The position numbers and the translations under genes are program-made. Below the pieces are notes generated by a model. That model saw only the letters and a program-made list of their open reading frames with translations, ran no database searches and was not told the DNA's origin. From NCBI RefSeq assembly GCF_022811705.1, contig NZ_CP094528.1:1860001-1924000 (forward strand): a stretch of DNA of 64,000 bases, in the 5' to 3' direction. Source of the DNA: Agromyces larvae. GTDB lineage: Bacteria > Actinomycetota > Actinomycetes > Actinomycetales > Microbacteriaceae. This document shows positions 36,151 to 46,320 of the stretch, in pieces (within the stretch, counting starts at the first letter, position 1; every line of letters starts with the position of its first letter).

Positions 36151-37932
36151 ATGCATCAGACCCTTTCCGAGCGGTGGAACCGCATCTCGCTTCGCACGAA
36201 GATCACCGGCGTGACCGTGCTCGTGCTGACGCTGGGTCTGCTCGTGTCCGGCATCGGCACCGCGGCGATGCTGCGCGGATACGTCGAGAGCCAGATGGAG
36301 TCGAAGCTGCGCTCGATCGCGGGCGGCTCGCTCGAGAAGTACTTCGAGTCGTCGGAATCCGACGAGGGCGAACGCGACGACGACGATTGGGCGATGAGCC
36401 TCGGCAAGCTCGACTTCCGCGACTCCGACGACGTGTTCGTCGCGGTGTACCAAACCGACGGCACCTACCGCGGCGACAACTGGTCGTTGCGCCCCGCGGC
36501 CGAACGCCCCAAGATCCCGAGCACCCTCACGCTCGTGCAGGTGCTCGAGACCAACGACGGCGACTACAAGGTCCTGGAGCTGCCCGACGGCGCCGGGCAC
36601 CGCACGTTCCGTGCGATCGTCTCGCTGCAGTCGCTCGATCGGCCCGGCCAGGACGTCCCGGTGCTGATCGCGATCTCCACGGTCGAGAGCGAGCGGCTGC
36701 TGGCCGCGTACCTCACCATCTTCTTCGGCTTCGGGTTCGGCGTGGTGCTCATCGGCGCCCTGCTCACCCGCATGCTGGTGACCTCGACGTTCGCGCCGCT
36801 GCGCGAGGTCGAACGCACCGCCGCGGCGATCGCCGACGGCGACTTCAGCCAGCGGCTCGGCGGCGCGACCCCGAACACCGAGGTCGGGCGGCTGAACCGG
36901 TCGCTGAACACCATGCTGAACCGCATCGACCGCGCCTTCCGCGACCGGGCTCGCACCATCGATCAGATGCGCCGCTTCGTCGGGGACGCCTCGCACGAGC
37001 TGCGCACCCCGCTCGTGTCGGTGCGCGGCTACGCCGAGCTGTACCGGATGGGCGCCCTCCAGACGCCAGAAGAGGTCGCCCAGGCGATGGATCGCATCGA
37101 GAAGGAAGCGGTGCGCATGGGCGGGCTCGTCGAGGACCTGCTCGCGCTCGCCCGGCTCGACGAGGCCAAGCCGCTCGAACTCGTCGAGGTCGACCTCGTG
37201 CCCCTCGCTCGCGATGCCGCACTCGACACGATGGCGGCGCATCCCGACCGCACCGTGACTGTGATCGCACCCGGCGACCGGGGCGACGGCGGCACGATCG
37301 GCACCGTCCCGGCCCTCGCGGTCGATCTCGAGCCCGAGACACCGCGCAGCGCGCGGGCCGGCACCATCGCGTTCGCCGGGGCGACGCTCGCCCGACTGCG
37401 CGGTCGTCGACTGCGCGAACCCGGCGGCAAGCGCCCGGCCGGCGAGCAGAGCTCCGTCGCGACCGGTCGGGACGCCCTGTTCGGCCCGGGTGCGTCCACC
37501 GGGCCGCAGATCGTCTCGGATGCGCCGTCGGAACCCGTGCGACCCGCGATCGTGCTGGCGGAGGAGAACAAGATCCGCCAGGTGCTCACGAATCTCGTCG
37601 CGAACGCGATCCGGTTCACGCAGGAGGGCAGCCCCCTCGAGATCCGCGTGTCCGTCGACGACTCGACCGACCGTGCGATGTTCGAGGTGGTCGATCACGG
37701 CGAGGGCATCCCGCCGCAGATCCGCGAGAAGATCTTCCAGCGGTTCTGGCGCGCGGACACCTCGCGCACGCGCGAGACGGGCGGGTCGGGCCTGGGCCTC
37801 GCGATCGTGTCGTCGATCGTGGCCGCCCACAACGGCACGGTCGACGTCGTCGAGACGCCGGGCGGCGGCGCGACATTCCGCGTCTCGCTGCCGCTGGCCG
37901 GTTCGCCGTCGGCGCCGCAGTCGGTCGGCTGA
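36151..37932 (+). CDS. sensor histidine kinase with an insert between HisKA and ATPase domains
   Basis: 593 residues. TM1 (22-42), extracytoplasmic sensor (about 45-184), TM2 (185-207), HAMP (208-262), HisKA with phospho-acceptor His282 (DASHELRTPL), then HATPase: N box NLVANAIRF (481), G1 DHGEGI, F RFWRAD, G2 GGSGLGLAIV. Between HisKA and the N box there are roughly 90 extra, mostly disordered Arg/Pro/Gly-rich residues (about 375-466) where related kinases have ten or so. TAGACT nine bases before the ATG suggests its own leaderless start. Partner of the regulator at 35406. Confidence 0.93.
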   Translation: MHQTLSERWNRISLRTKITGVTVLVLTLGLLVSGIGTAAMLRGYVESQMESKLRSIAGGSLEKYFESSESDEGERDDDDWAMSLGKLDFRDSDDVFVAVYQTDGTYRGDNWSLRPAAERPKIPSTLTLVQVLETNDGDYKVLELPDGAGHRTFRAIVSLQSLDRPGQDVPVLIAISTVESERLLAAYLTIFFGFGFGVVLIGALLTRMLVTSTFAPLREVERTAAAIADGDFSQRLGGATPNTEVGRLNRSLNTMLNRIDRAFRDRARTIDQMRRFVGDASHELRTPLVSVRGYAELYRMGALQTPEEVAQAMDRIEKEAVRMGGLVEDLLALARLDEAKPLELVEVDLVPLARDAALDTMAAHPDRTVTVIAPGDRGDGGTIGTVPALAVDLEPETPRSARAGTIAFAGATLARLRGRRLREPGGKRPAGEQSSVATGRDALFGPGASTGPQIVSDAPSEPVRPAIVLAEENKIRQVLTNLVANAIRFTQEGSPLEIRVSVDDSTDRAMFEVVDHGEGIPPQIREKIFQRFWRADTSRTRETGGSGLGLAIVSSIVAAHNGTVDVVETPGGGATFRVSLPLAGSPSAPQSVG

Positions 37933-38060
37933 GCACTCCTCCCCAGCGACTCGCGCCCGGCTCGTCCTCCCCAGACGACCGGATGCCGCGCCCGCGCGTC
38001 CACCGCGATCCCTAACGTGGCGACGTCCGCATCCGCGGACCTCACCGAAGGGACCGAACG

Positions 38061-38351
38061 ATGACCGTCTTCCATGTCGACAGCGAGCAGGTGCGCGCCG
38101 CCACCGATTCCACGCAGGCGGCGATCAGTCGGGTGCAGGCCGAGATCGCGACGCTGATGGGCCGGCTCACCTCGTTGCCGGAGAGCTGGTCGGGGCAGGC
38201 CTCGACCGCGTTCCAGAGCGCGGTGGCCGACTGGCGAGCGACCCAGACCCAGGTCGAGGAGCACCTCGCCGCACTCAGCCGCGCCCTGGCGGTCGCCGCC
38301 GCGCAGTACGCCGAGGCCGAGCTGGCGAACACCCGGCTGTTCCTGCGCTGA
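38061..38351 (+). CDS. WXG100-family (ESAT-6-like) protein
   Basis: 96-residue helical hairpin protein with the turn motif SWSGQAS (Trp43, Gly45) between two amphipathic helices, the WXG100 fold exported by type VII (ESX/Wss) systems. The C-terminal YxxxD/E export signal is approximated by AQYAEAE. No EccC or EsxB partner is next to it. It follows the two-component system by 128 bp and converges on a lipoprotein gene. Length and spacing fit the family. Confidence 0.88.
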   Translation: MTVFHVDSEQVRAATDSTQAAISRVQAEIATLMGRLTSLPESWSGQASTAFQSAVADWRATQTQVEEHLAALSRALAVAAAQYAEAELANTRLFLR

Positions 38352-38376
38352 CCCGCGCGTCGACGCACGCGACCGC

Positions 38377-39561
38377 TCAGGCGCCGTCGGATGCGCCCAG
38401 GCCTGCGACCGGCGCCTCCGCGAGCCGGATGATCGACTCGCGTGCGGCGGCGTAGTCGTTCGGCGGCAGGTACTCGACCGTCTCCGGCGGAACCTCGGGG
38501 AACTCGACCCGCACCCAGTCCCCGCCCGTGCGGACGTCGAGGACGCATTCGGCCGCGGCGTCCGCGCAGCGCAGCACCGCGTCGCCGGGCTCGACGCCGG
38601 CGACCGGCACGATCACGCCGCCGTCGGCCAGCCAGGCGGCCTCCGCCCGGTCGAATCCCCAGCTGCCGCCCGGCAGCACGCCGACCTCGCCGAACCCGCC
38701 CTCCCGGTCGGTGAAGAAGACCGAGCATCGCTTCGCGCCGGTCTCGCGGGACGCCCAGAAGTACTGCCCGACCCGGGGCCCGTCCCAGCTCTCGCCGAAC
38801 CCGACCGCTGCGAGACCGGTGATCTCGGCGACCGAGGTCGCGGGTACGAGGTCTTCGCACGCAGCGAAGCTCGTCGACTCCGCGGGCGTCCATCGCGGCC
38901 CGGGCTCGGTCGCGGCGAGTGCGGCGACCATCGGGTCGGCGACCGCACGGAACGCGGCGACCAGGTCCGAGTCGGAGCGGGCGTCGAACACGATGCCCTG
39001 CACCGTGAACTCGACCCAGTTCCGGCCGATCACCCCGTACAGCTCGCAGAAGCCGGTCCAGGACGCGTCCGTCGCGGCCATGCACCGCGGGCCCTGGACG
39101 TGTGCGCCGTACGTCGGGTCCGCGCTCCGGTAGAGATCGACGTACTCGATCGCGGCGTCGAGGCCCTCGGGGAGGATGCTGAGAGCGACCGTCTGCCGGC
39201 CGGCCTCCGGTCCGGTCCACGTCGAGAAGCCGAGCCCGTTCGTCCACCGGCAGTCGACGGCGCCGAGTTGCAGGGCGGCCGCCTCGTCGGGGTCGAGCCG
39301 GTCGATCGGCACGATCGGCGCGAGCGGATGCCCCGCCTCGCCGACGAGCGTTCGGAGGGCGTCGGTGGCGACGAGTCCGTCGCAGTCGACCGGGATGCGC
39401 GCGTGCGGGCCGGCTTCCGCCGGCTCGGCGGTCGGCGTCGGGATCGTCGACGGCGCCGAGGGGTGCGGCGTCGAGGCGTCCGGCTGAGCCGTGCAGGCCG
39501 TGAGCGCGAGCATTCCGGTCAGGATGGCGATCGCGGGCGAGCCGGCACGTCGACGGGTCAT
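38377..39561 (-). CDS. secreted lipoprotein of unknown function
   Basis: 394 residues. Signal peptide with lipobox LTAC (Cys23), then a Pro/Thr/Ser-rich spacer (residues 25-48) and a mature domain with six or more Cys (VDCDG, VDCRW, GPRCMA, GFCELY, FAACED, KRCSVF, LRCADAAAECVL), which suggests disulfides. Two similar halves, each with DCDGLV-like/ACEDLV-like openings and a Trp/Gly-rich strand, hint at an internal duplication. I do not recognise a family. Single gene, converging with the WXG100 gene. Confidence 0.8.
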   Translation of the reverse strand: MTRRRAGSPAIAILTGMLALTACTAQPDASTPHPSAPSTIPTPTAEPAEAGPHARIPVDCDGLVATDALRTLVGEAGHPLAPIVPIDRLDPDEAAALQLGAVDCRWTNGLGFSTWTGPEAGRQTVALSILPEGLDAAIEYVDLYRSADPTYGAHVQGPRCMAATDASWTGFCELYGVIGRNWVEFTVQGIVFDARSDSDLVAAFRAVADPMVAALAATEPGPRWTPAESTSFAACEDLVPATSVAEITGLAAVGFGESWDGPRVGQYFWASRETGAKRCSVFFTDREGGFGEVGVLPGGSWGFDRAEAAWLADGGVIVPVAGVEPGDAVLRCADAAAECVLDVRTGGDWVRVEFPEVPPETVEYLPPNDYAAARESIIRLAEAPVAGLGASDGA

Positions 39562-39660
39562 GGCACGAAGCTAGCAACCCCGTCGTCTCCGCCGGATCGT
39601 ACGGCACAACGATTCCGTCACACCCGACGGCGCACGCGCGAAGCCGTGCCGACCGCCCGG

Positions 39661-39707
39661 AACACGCCGAAGGGCGCCTCCCTCGCGGGAGACGCCCTTC
39701 GGGTGTT
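39661..39707 (-). terminator. groL terminator
   Basis: Long hairpin 24 bp after the groL stop: arms AACAC, CGAAGGGCG and CTCCC pair with GGGAG, CGCCCTTCG and GTGTT around a TCGC loop, with small bulges. Confidence 0.8.
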
Positions 39708-39730
39708 CGTCTGCTCGAACGGGTGCCGGA

Positions 39731-41417
<1,687 letters not shown>

Positions 41418-41422
41418 AGACG

Positions 41423-41451
41423 ATTCTGGCACTCACCCTCGACGAGTGCAA
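41423..41451 (-). promoter_or_regulatory. groL promoter overlapping a second, shorter CIRCE core
   Basis: On the minus strand TTGCAC (41446-41451) and CAGAAT (41423-41428) are separated by 17 bp. The spacer contains GCACTC-N9-GAGTGC (41429-41449), the inner six bases of each CIRCE arm with the right 9-bp gap. Centre-to-centre distance to the perfect CIRCE is about 35 bp. Confidence 0.7.
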
Positions 41452-41494
41452 GCGCGCGCGACGTCGCCCCGCGGCATCCGGTGCCGCCGTTCGC

Positions 41495-42547
41495 TCAGGG
41501 CGCGAAGGCGACCGACCCGTCGTTCGGCACCAGTTCGACCCAGGTGTTGCCGGGGGCGAGCCGCAGCGGCGACCCGTCGTCGGCGGTGAGCACGATCGGG
41601 GCCTCGCGCGCCGCCTTCGACCAGCTGCCGTGCGCCGTGCGCCCGGCGACCGACACCCAGGCCTCGCCGCCGCCGTCCAGCACGGTGCGCGGCACCTCGC
41701 CCCACGACCAGTCGATGCCGACGCGCAGGGTCACCACGTTCGTCGCCCGTACGCGCTCGCCCGACGCCTCCGAGTCGGGTGCGCCCTCCTGCGAGCGGAG
41801 CCACACCCCCGCAGCCGCGTCCCAGTCCCAGGACGGGAACCGCGCGTCCGAGAACACGAGGGCGAGGTGCGAGGTCGGCTGGGCCGCGAACCCCGGCGCG
41901 GCCAGGGGGTCGGCGGAGCCGAACACGAACTGGTTCGGCGGCGGCGCGAGGTCGAGATGCCGACCGACGCCCTCCTTCGCGAGCAGGATCACGTCGTGCG
42001 GACCGGGGCGATCGTCCGCCCGGTAGAACAGGCCGGTGTCGTCGTAGTCGAAGACGAGGTTCGGCAGCCCGGTCGACATCATCATGTCGACGAAGACCTC
42101 CTGACCGCCCGAGTACGCCACCGGCCCGCCGAACGGGGTGATGATGTCGGGATCCATCGGCCGGATCGAGCGCACCGGACCGACCTCGTCGGGCACGTCC
42201 GAGTGCCAGACCACCGCGTACCGGGTGATGCCGCCCTCGACGAGCTCCTCGAAGACGATGTCGCTTCGGTTCAGCGCGATCTGCGGACGGGCCTCCTCGT
42301 GGTTGTCGATCTTCACCGCGATCGACGGATGCGCCAGGGCGGCGCCGTCCGCGAGGGTTCCGCGCAGCGGGGCGAACGCGATCGGCACGGGCGCCGGCTC
42401 GGAGGCGGGCCGGGCGCGCGACGGCGTCGGGGCCGGCGTCTCGGTGGGCGGCGGATCGGTCGTGCCCGAACACGACAGCAGCCCGAGCCCGACCGCGCAG
42501 ATGAGCAGCGCGGCACCGAAGCGGCGCACCCCCCGGTCCCGTCCCAT
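41495..42547 (-). CDS. DUF3048-family lipoprotein
   Basis: 350-residue secreted lipoprotein: signal peptide with lipobox LLSC (Cys27), Pro/Thr-rich spacer, then the DUF3048 core (AVKIDNHEEARPQIALNRSDIVFEELVEGGITRY at residues 76-109, EVGPVRSIRPMDPDI) and its C-terminal domain (GEVPRTVLDGGGEAWVSVAGR). DUF3048 proteins (YerB-like) are envelope proteins of unknown function with some homology to penicillin-binding accessory lipoproteins. ATG 42547. Lies between groL and the cold-shock gene. Confidence 0.85.
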   Translation of the reverse strand: MGRDRGVRRFGAALLICAVGLGLLSCSGTTDPPPTETPAPTPSRARPASEPAPVPIAFAPLRGTLADGAALAHPSIAVKIDNHEEARPQIALNRSDIVFEELVEGGITRYAVVWHSDVPDEVGPVRSIRPMDPDIITPFGGPVAYSGGQEVFVDMMMSTGLPNLVFDYDDTGLFYRADDRPGPHDVILLAKEGVGRHLDLAPPPNQFVFGSADPLAAPGFAAQPTSHLALVFSDARFPSWDWDAAAGVWLRSQEGAPDSEASGERVRATNVVTLRVGIDWSWGEVPRTVLDGGGEAWVSVAGRTAHGSWSKAAREAPIVLTADDGSPLRLAPGNTWVELVPNDGSVAFAP

Positions 42548-42653
42548 GGCGTCATGCTAGCGGCGGGATCGCGGCCGGCCGGCGGACCCGAGGCCCGACA
42601 CGCCGCGTGCCGGCGGGCGCCGCGAGGCATCCGCTCCACCCCGGGAACACGAC

Positions 42654-42686
42654 GGAGCGCGCCGCCCCGTCGGGGCGGCGCGCTCC
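42654..42686 (-). terminator. cspA terminator
   Basis: 15-bp perfect stem (GGAGCGCGCCGCCCC and its complement) with a GTC loop, 13 bp after the cold-shock gene. Confidence 0.82.
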
Positions 42687-42699
42687 GGAACGCAGTGGT

Positions 42700-42903
42700 T
42701 CAGACCGGGCGGACGGCCTCGGCCTGCGGGCCCTTCGCACCCGAGCCGACCTCGAACTGGACCTGCTGGCCCTCTTCGAGGACCTTGTAGCCCGACATGT
42801 CGATGGCGGAGTAGTGGACGAAGACGTCCTGTCCGCCGCCGTCGACGGTGATGAACCCGTAACCCTTTTCAGCGTTGAACCACTTGACGGTTCCGTTCGC
42901 CAT
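42700..42903 (-). CDS. cspA: major cold-shock protein
   Basis: 67-residue single-domain CspA-type RNA chaperone. RNP1 KGYGFI and RNP2 VFVHYSAI are intact, with the KWFNAEK aromatic patch before. GGGAG lies seven bases before the ATG. It is preceded by a structured leader (hairpin arms at 42929 and 42969) and followed by a strong terminator, so it is a single-gene unit. Its leader may control translation at low temperature, as in other csp genes. Confidence 0.95.
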   Translation of the reverse strand: MANGTVKWFNAEKGYGFITVDGGGQDVFVHYSAIDMSGYKVLEEGQQVQFEVGSGAKGPQAEAVRPV

Positions 42904-42928
42904 GCGTTGCTCCCAATGTATTGCGGTG

Positions 42929-42978
42929 TGTCAGCACGTGCCTGTCGCCTGTACCGGGCCCCCCTTTTCGTGCTGACA
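42929..42978 (-). promoter_or_regulatory. structured cspA leader hairpin
   Basis: 10-bp inverted arms TGTCAGCACG (42929-42938) and CGTGCTGACA (42969-42978) enclose a 30-nt loop, 26 nt before the cspA start. The fold could act as a cold-responsive leader; this is inference. Confidence 0.5.
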
Positions 42979-43154
42979 GTGCGCCGGGGCGACGGGTGTT
43001 CCACACGGGATGAGCGACCAAATCCCATTCAGGCATCCGCCCGCGGGCGGGCACAAGAGGATGCGACGCCCGAATGATCGCAGAATGGCAACGATTCGGC
43101 CTCGCGTCGGTCGCGGGGTGAGCAGGATGCCTCGCCGCGCACGAGCGCGACCGC

Positions 43155-43709
43155 TCAGCCGGCGGCGCCGATCGCCGTGGCGAAGTCGGACGCCACGACC
43201 AGCACGAGCGGGGTGCCGATCTCGGCGAACTTCGCGTCGTACCGCACCTCGGCCTCGGGGATGGCCTGCGCGACGCCGCGCGCCGCACCCTCGAGCTCGG
43301 GCGCCGCGTAGTACACGTAGGTCTCGGTGAGGTCGTTCTCGCTCGCGTTCGCCGTCGTGCCGACGGGGATGGTCGCGGCCTGCAGCATCTCGGCGGCCTG
43401 CGCGGCGAGCCCGCTGACCGTGGTGCCGTTCAGCACCGTCACGGGCTGGTCGGGAGCGATCGTCGGCTCGGCGGTGACGGTCGGCTCGGGCGTCGCGGTC
43501 GGCACCGCGGCCTCGCCGCTCGAGCCGATGCGGTCGCCCAGGGTGACGACGCCCCAGATGCCGATGCCCGCGAGCACCACGGTGGCCAGCGCCGCCCACC
43601 CGAACGCGATCCAGCCCGAGCCTCGCCGGCTCGGGGCGCGGTGCGCGCCGACGCGGTCGATGCCGTGCGGCACGCTGTCGAACCGGTCGCGGGGGAACTT
43701 CTGCGCCAT
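43155..43709 (-). CDS. LytR_C-domain membrane protein (VirR-like)
   Basis: 184 residues: cytoplasmic N-terminus (1-31), one membrane helix (GWIAFGWAALATVVLAGIGIW, about 32-52), Thr/Pro linker, and a C-terminal LytR_C domain (PVTVLNGTTVSGLAAQAAEMLQ, then VYYAAPELEGAARGVAQAI, LVLVVAS). The same domain and topology occur in mycobacterial VirR, which together with a DUF3263 gene sits near groEL2; the same neighbours are seen here. A role at the envelope is likely. Downstream of the DUF3263 gene by 36 bp. Confidence 0.87.
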   Translation of the reverse strand: MAQKFPRDRFDSVPHGIDRVGAHRAPSRRGSGWIAFGWAALATVVLAGIGIWGVVTLGDRIGSSGEAAVPTATPEPTVTAEPTIAPDQPVTVLNGTTVSGLAAQAAEMLQAATIPVGTTANASENDLTETYVYYAAPELEGAARGVAQAIPEAEVRYDAKFAEIGTPLVLVVASDFATAIGAAG

Positions 43710-43745
43710 GTGCTGGTGTCGGTCCTGTCGGTCGGGGCGGGCGGC

Positions 43746-44072
43746 TCAGTCGAGCGGCCGGCCGAAGGTCGGGGTGCGGACCAGGCGGGCCGCACGACGC
43801 GCGTCGCGCAGCCGGAGCAGCCGCTTGACGAGCATCGGGTCGTGTCGAAGTGCGTCGGGCGAGGAGATGAGCTCCCCGAGGATCCGATAGTAGCGAGGCG
43901 CCGAGAGGTCGAACTCGGCGCGGATCGCCTCGGCCTTCGCGCCCTCGTCGCGGAACGCGCGGTGCTCGAAGGCCAGGATGCGCCGGCTGCGCTCGTCGAG
44001 GGCGGGTGCCGCGGATGCATCGGGTCGGCCGTCGGCGGATGCATCCGCCTCGGCGCGCGCCGCACCCTGCAT
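43746..44072 (-). CDS. DUF3263-family protein
   Basis: 108-residue basic protein. The DUF3263 core runs from about residue 27: RRILAFEHRAFRDEGAKAEAIRAEF, then the helix-turn-helix-like APRYYRILGELISSPDALRHDPMLVKRL. The last 20 residues are an Arg-rich tail. It may be a small DNA-binding protein; that is inference from the helical pattern. First gene of the pair with the LytR_C protein, a conserved actinobacterial arrangement. Confidence 0.85.
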   Translation of the reverse strand: MQGAARAEADASADGRPDASAAPALDERSRRILAFEHRAFRDEGAKAEAIRAEFDLSAPRYYRILGELISSPDALRHDPMLVKRLLRLRDARRAARLVRTPTFGRPLD

Positions 44073-44311
44073 GCTCGCCTCCCTCGCTGACGGAACCGGG
44101 CGTCCCGCCTGCTGGACATCCTAGGCACGGGCCGCCTGGGAGCCGCCCGAGCCGCCCGGCGTGTGCGCCGGAACACCGCGCATCACCGGAACAGGAAGCG
44201 CCGCAACAGTGTTGCACCTGTCGGCGGAGTCCGCGCCGGGCGCGATTAGGCTCGACCGGGGGACTTCCGCCGCGCCTGCGGCGGACGGTCCGCCGCGAGA
44301 AGGGATCCGAG

Positions 44312-44713
44312 ATGACCTACGACGTCCAGCGCAGCGACGACGAGTGGCGCGCCGAGCTCGCACCCGAGCAGTACGCAGTGCTGCGCGAGGCGGCCACCGA
44401 ACGTCCCTGGACGGGCGAACTGCTCGACGAGCACCGCGCCGGGGTCTACACGTGCGCCGCGTGCGGGGCCGAGCTGTTCCAGAGCGGCACGAAGTTCGAT
44501 TCGGGCTGCGGCTGGCCGAGCTTCTACGAGTCGGTCCGCCCCGAAGCGGTCGAACTGCTCGAGGACACCTCGCTCGGCATGGAGCGCACCGAGGTGCGCT
44601 GCGCCCGATGCGGGTCGCACCTGGGCCACGTGTTCCCCGACGGGTTCGGCACGCCCACCGGCGACCGCTACTGCATGAACTCGATCGCACTCGGCTTCTC
44701 GCCCGAGTCGTGA
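44312..44713 (+). CDS. msrB: peptide-methionine (R)-S-oxide reductase
   Basis: 133-residue repair enzyme for methionine-R-sulfoxide. Zinc ligands CAACG and CARCG, the GTKFDSGCGWPSFYE block, HLGHVFPDG and the catalytic Cys in RYCMNS are all in place. ATG 44312 follows AGAAGGGATCC. The stop overlaps the start of the nitroreductase gene (GTGA), so the two redox genes are coupled. Confidence 0.96.
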   Translation: MTYDVQRSDDEWRAELAPEQYAVLREAATERPWTGELLDEHRAGVYTCAACGAELFQSGTKFDSGCGWPSFYESVRPEAVELLEDTSLGMERTEVRCARCGSHLGHVFPDGFGTPTGDRYCMNSIALGFSPES

Positions 44714-45291
44714 CCGGGGTCGCCGCACCGGTCGCGACCGCGGCCGGTGCATTCGAGGCGGTGCGCCGCCGCCGTTCCGTCGCGAAAGTGACCGCGGCCG
44801 CGCCTGACGACACCGAACTGCTGCACCTGCTGTCGGCGGCGGGCACCGTCGCCGACCACGCGGCGCTGCAGCCGTGGCGGGTGATCGCCCTCCGCGGCGA
44901 CGCCCGGGCGCGGCTCGGCGAGGCGCTCGCCGACGCGGCGGGGCTGGTCGGCGACGACCGCGCCGCGCTCGCGGCGAAACCGCTGCGCGCTCCGCTGCTG
45001 CTGGCCGTGGCGGCGCGTCGCCACGAGCATCCGAAGGTGCACGGATGGGAGCAGGACGCCGTGGCCGCGGGCGTCGCGCACACCCTCAGCCTGCTGCTCG
45101 ACGAGGCCGGCTGGGGTGTCATGTGGCGCACCGGCCCGCACGTCCGCACCGAACCGGTCGCAGCCGTGCACGGGCTCGCCCCCGACGAGCACCTGCTCGG
45201 CTGGCTCTACGTCGGCGGCGTCCCCGAGGGCGTGAGCCGCGTGCGGCACCGCGCGATCGACGCCGCCGCCGTGTTCACGAGCCTCGCCTGA
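44710..45291 (+). CDS. nitroreductase-family flavoprotein
   Basis: 193-residue FMN-dependent oxidoreductase of the compact YdjA type. FEAVRRRRSVAKV (FMN phosphate-binding Arg run), HAALQPWRVIALRGDAR, and GWGVMWRTGPHV near the C-terminal half support the fold. Start GTG 44710, overlapping the msrB stop by four bases. Natural substrate unknown; quinones or nitro compounds are usual. Its end overlaps the converging DMT gene by 17 bp. Confidence 0.85.
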   Translation: MTGVAAPVATAAGAFEAVRRRRSVAKVTAAAPDDTELLHLLSAAGTVADHAALQPWRVIALRGDARARLGEALADAAGLVGDDRAALAAKPLRAPLLLAVAARRHEHPKVHGWEQDAVAAGVAHTLSLLLDEAGWGVMWRTGPHVRTEPVAAVHGLAPDEHLLGWLYVGGVPEGVSRVRHRAIDAAAVFTSLA

Positions 45292-46246
45292 ACCCGAGCC
45301 GCAGGAACGCCGGGCGCCCGCTCGCGATCCCCACCGCGATGAACGCGAGCAGGGTGCCGACGACGGTCGCGGCATCCACGTGGCGACCGGGGACCGGCAG
45401 CAGCAGGTCGAGCGCGAGCGCCGACGCGAGCTGGCCGGCGATCGTGGCGAGGCTGAGCAGCAGCACGCCGGTGCGGCGCACGATGACCGCGGAGCCGGCG
45501 ATGAAGACGCACCCCAGCGCACCGCCGACGTAGAGCCAGGGCTCCGTCGGGAAGGCGTCGGGCGGACCGGCGATCGCGATGCGCACGAGCGCGGCGGCCA
45601 CGAGCACCGCGGTGCCGGACGCGAAGTTCAGGAACGTCGCGGTCAGGGCGCTCGCCGCCTCGACCCGCACCCGCCCGTTCACCGCCTGCTGCCACCCCGT
45701 GCCGAGCCCCGCGAGCAACGGCAGCAGCACCCACCAGATCGCGATCCCGGTGCCGAGCTGGGCCGACACGGCCACCGTGACCGCCGCGAGCGCGAGCGTC
45801 GCGCCGATCGTGCGCGGCGCGGTGATCGGATGCCGGCCGCCCGGGCCGAGCCCGATCAGGTCGATGACCAGCCCGCTCACCGTCTGGCCGGCGACGATCG
45901 CGACCGTGAACAGTGCGACCCCGAGCAGCGCCGCGGTGAGCCCCTGGCTGAGCACCAGGAACGCGCCCGCCAGGCCGCCCAGCAGCATCCACCACGACAG
46001 CCGGCCCTCACGCAGCGCACGGCCGACGCCGGCGAACCCGGCCCGGCCGCGACGCGAGAACGCCAGCGCGACGGCCAGCAGCACCAGCCCGGTGCCGAAC
46101 GAGATCGCGGCCGCCGTGAAGCCGTCGTCGAGTCGGCGACCGAGCTCGCCGTTGATACGGGACTGCACCGACATCAGCGCACCGAAGGCGGCGGCCGCGA
46201 CGAGCGCCGCCCAGAGCGGGGCGCGGTGGCGGGAGTGGTCGTGCAA
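45275..46246 (-). CDS. DMT-superfamily (DUF606/YdcZ-type) transporter
   Basis: 323-residue membrane protein with ten hydrophobic segments as two five-helix halves, each with the DUF606 motif: SVQSRINGELGRRLDDGFTAAAISFG and GWQQAVNGRVRVEAASALTATFLNFASG (quoted as two segments of residues 26-51 and 184-211). The start must be upstream of the first helix, and the only candidate is TTG 46246. That TTG lies two bases after the 3' end of the displaced tRNA-Thr fragment, so in the uninfected genome this gene directly followed the tRNA gene. No ribosome site. Substrate unknown. Confidence 0.82.
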   Translation of the reverse strand: MHDHSRHRAPLWAALVAAAAFGALMSVQSRINGELGRRLDDGFTAAAISFGTGLVLLAVALAFSRRGRAGFAGVGRALREGRLSWWMLLGGLAGAFLVLSQGLTAALLGVALFTVAIVAGQTVSGLVIDLIGLGPGGRHPITAPRTIGATLALAAVTVAVSAQLGTGIAIWWVLLPLLAGLGTGWQQAVNGRVRVEAASALTATFLNFASGTAVLVAAALVRIAIAGPPDAFPTEPWLYVGGALGCVFIAGSAVIVRRTGVLLLSLATIAGQLASALALDLLLPVPGRHVDAATVVGTLLAFIAVGIASGRPAFLRLGFRRGS

Positions 46247-46247
46247 G

Positions 46248-46294
46248 AGCCGGCTGCGGGACTCGAACCCGCAACCACCGCTTTACAAGAGCGG
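46248..46294 (-). other. attL: displaced 3' fragment of tRNA-Thr(TGT)
   Basis: 47 nt equal tRNA positions 27-73: anticodon stem CCGCT/AGCGG with loop CTTGTAA (anticodon TGT), T arm GCGGG-TTCGAGT-CCCGC, acceptor strand AGCCGGC and discriminator T. The 5' half is absent; bases beyond 46295 do not form a D arm or the matching GCCGGCT. This is the classic scar of a tyrosine integrase using a tRNA gene; the intact tRNA should be at the other end of the element. Confidence 0.88.
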
Positions 46295-46320
46295 TCAGGG
46301 CCGTCCCGCGTCCTCCAATC

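Noticed and set aside
38061..38351. Type VII secretion locus around the WXG100 gene
   Set aside because: No EccC, EccD, EsxB or LXG-toxin gene is next to it; it stands alone.
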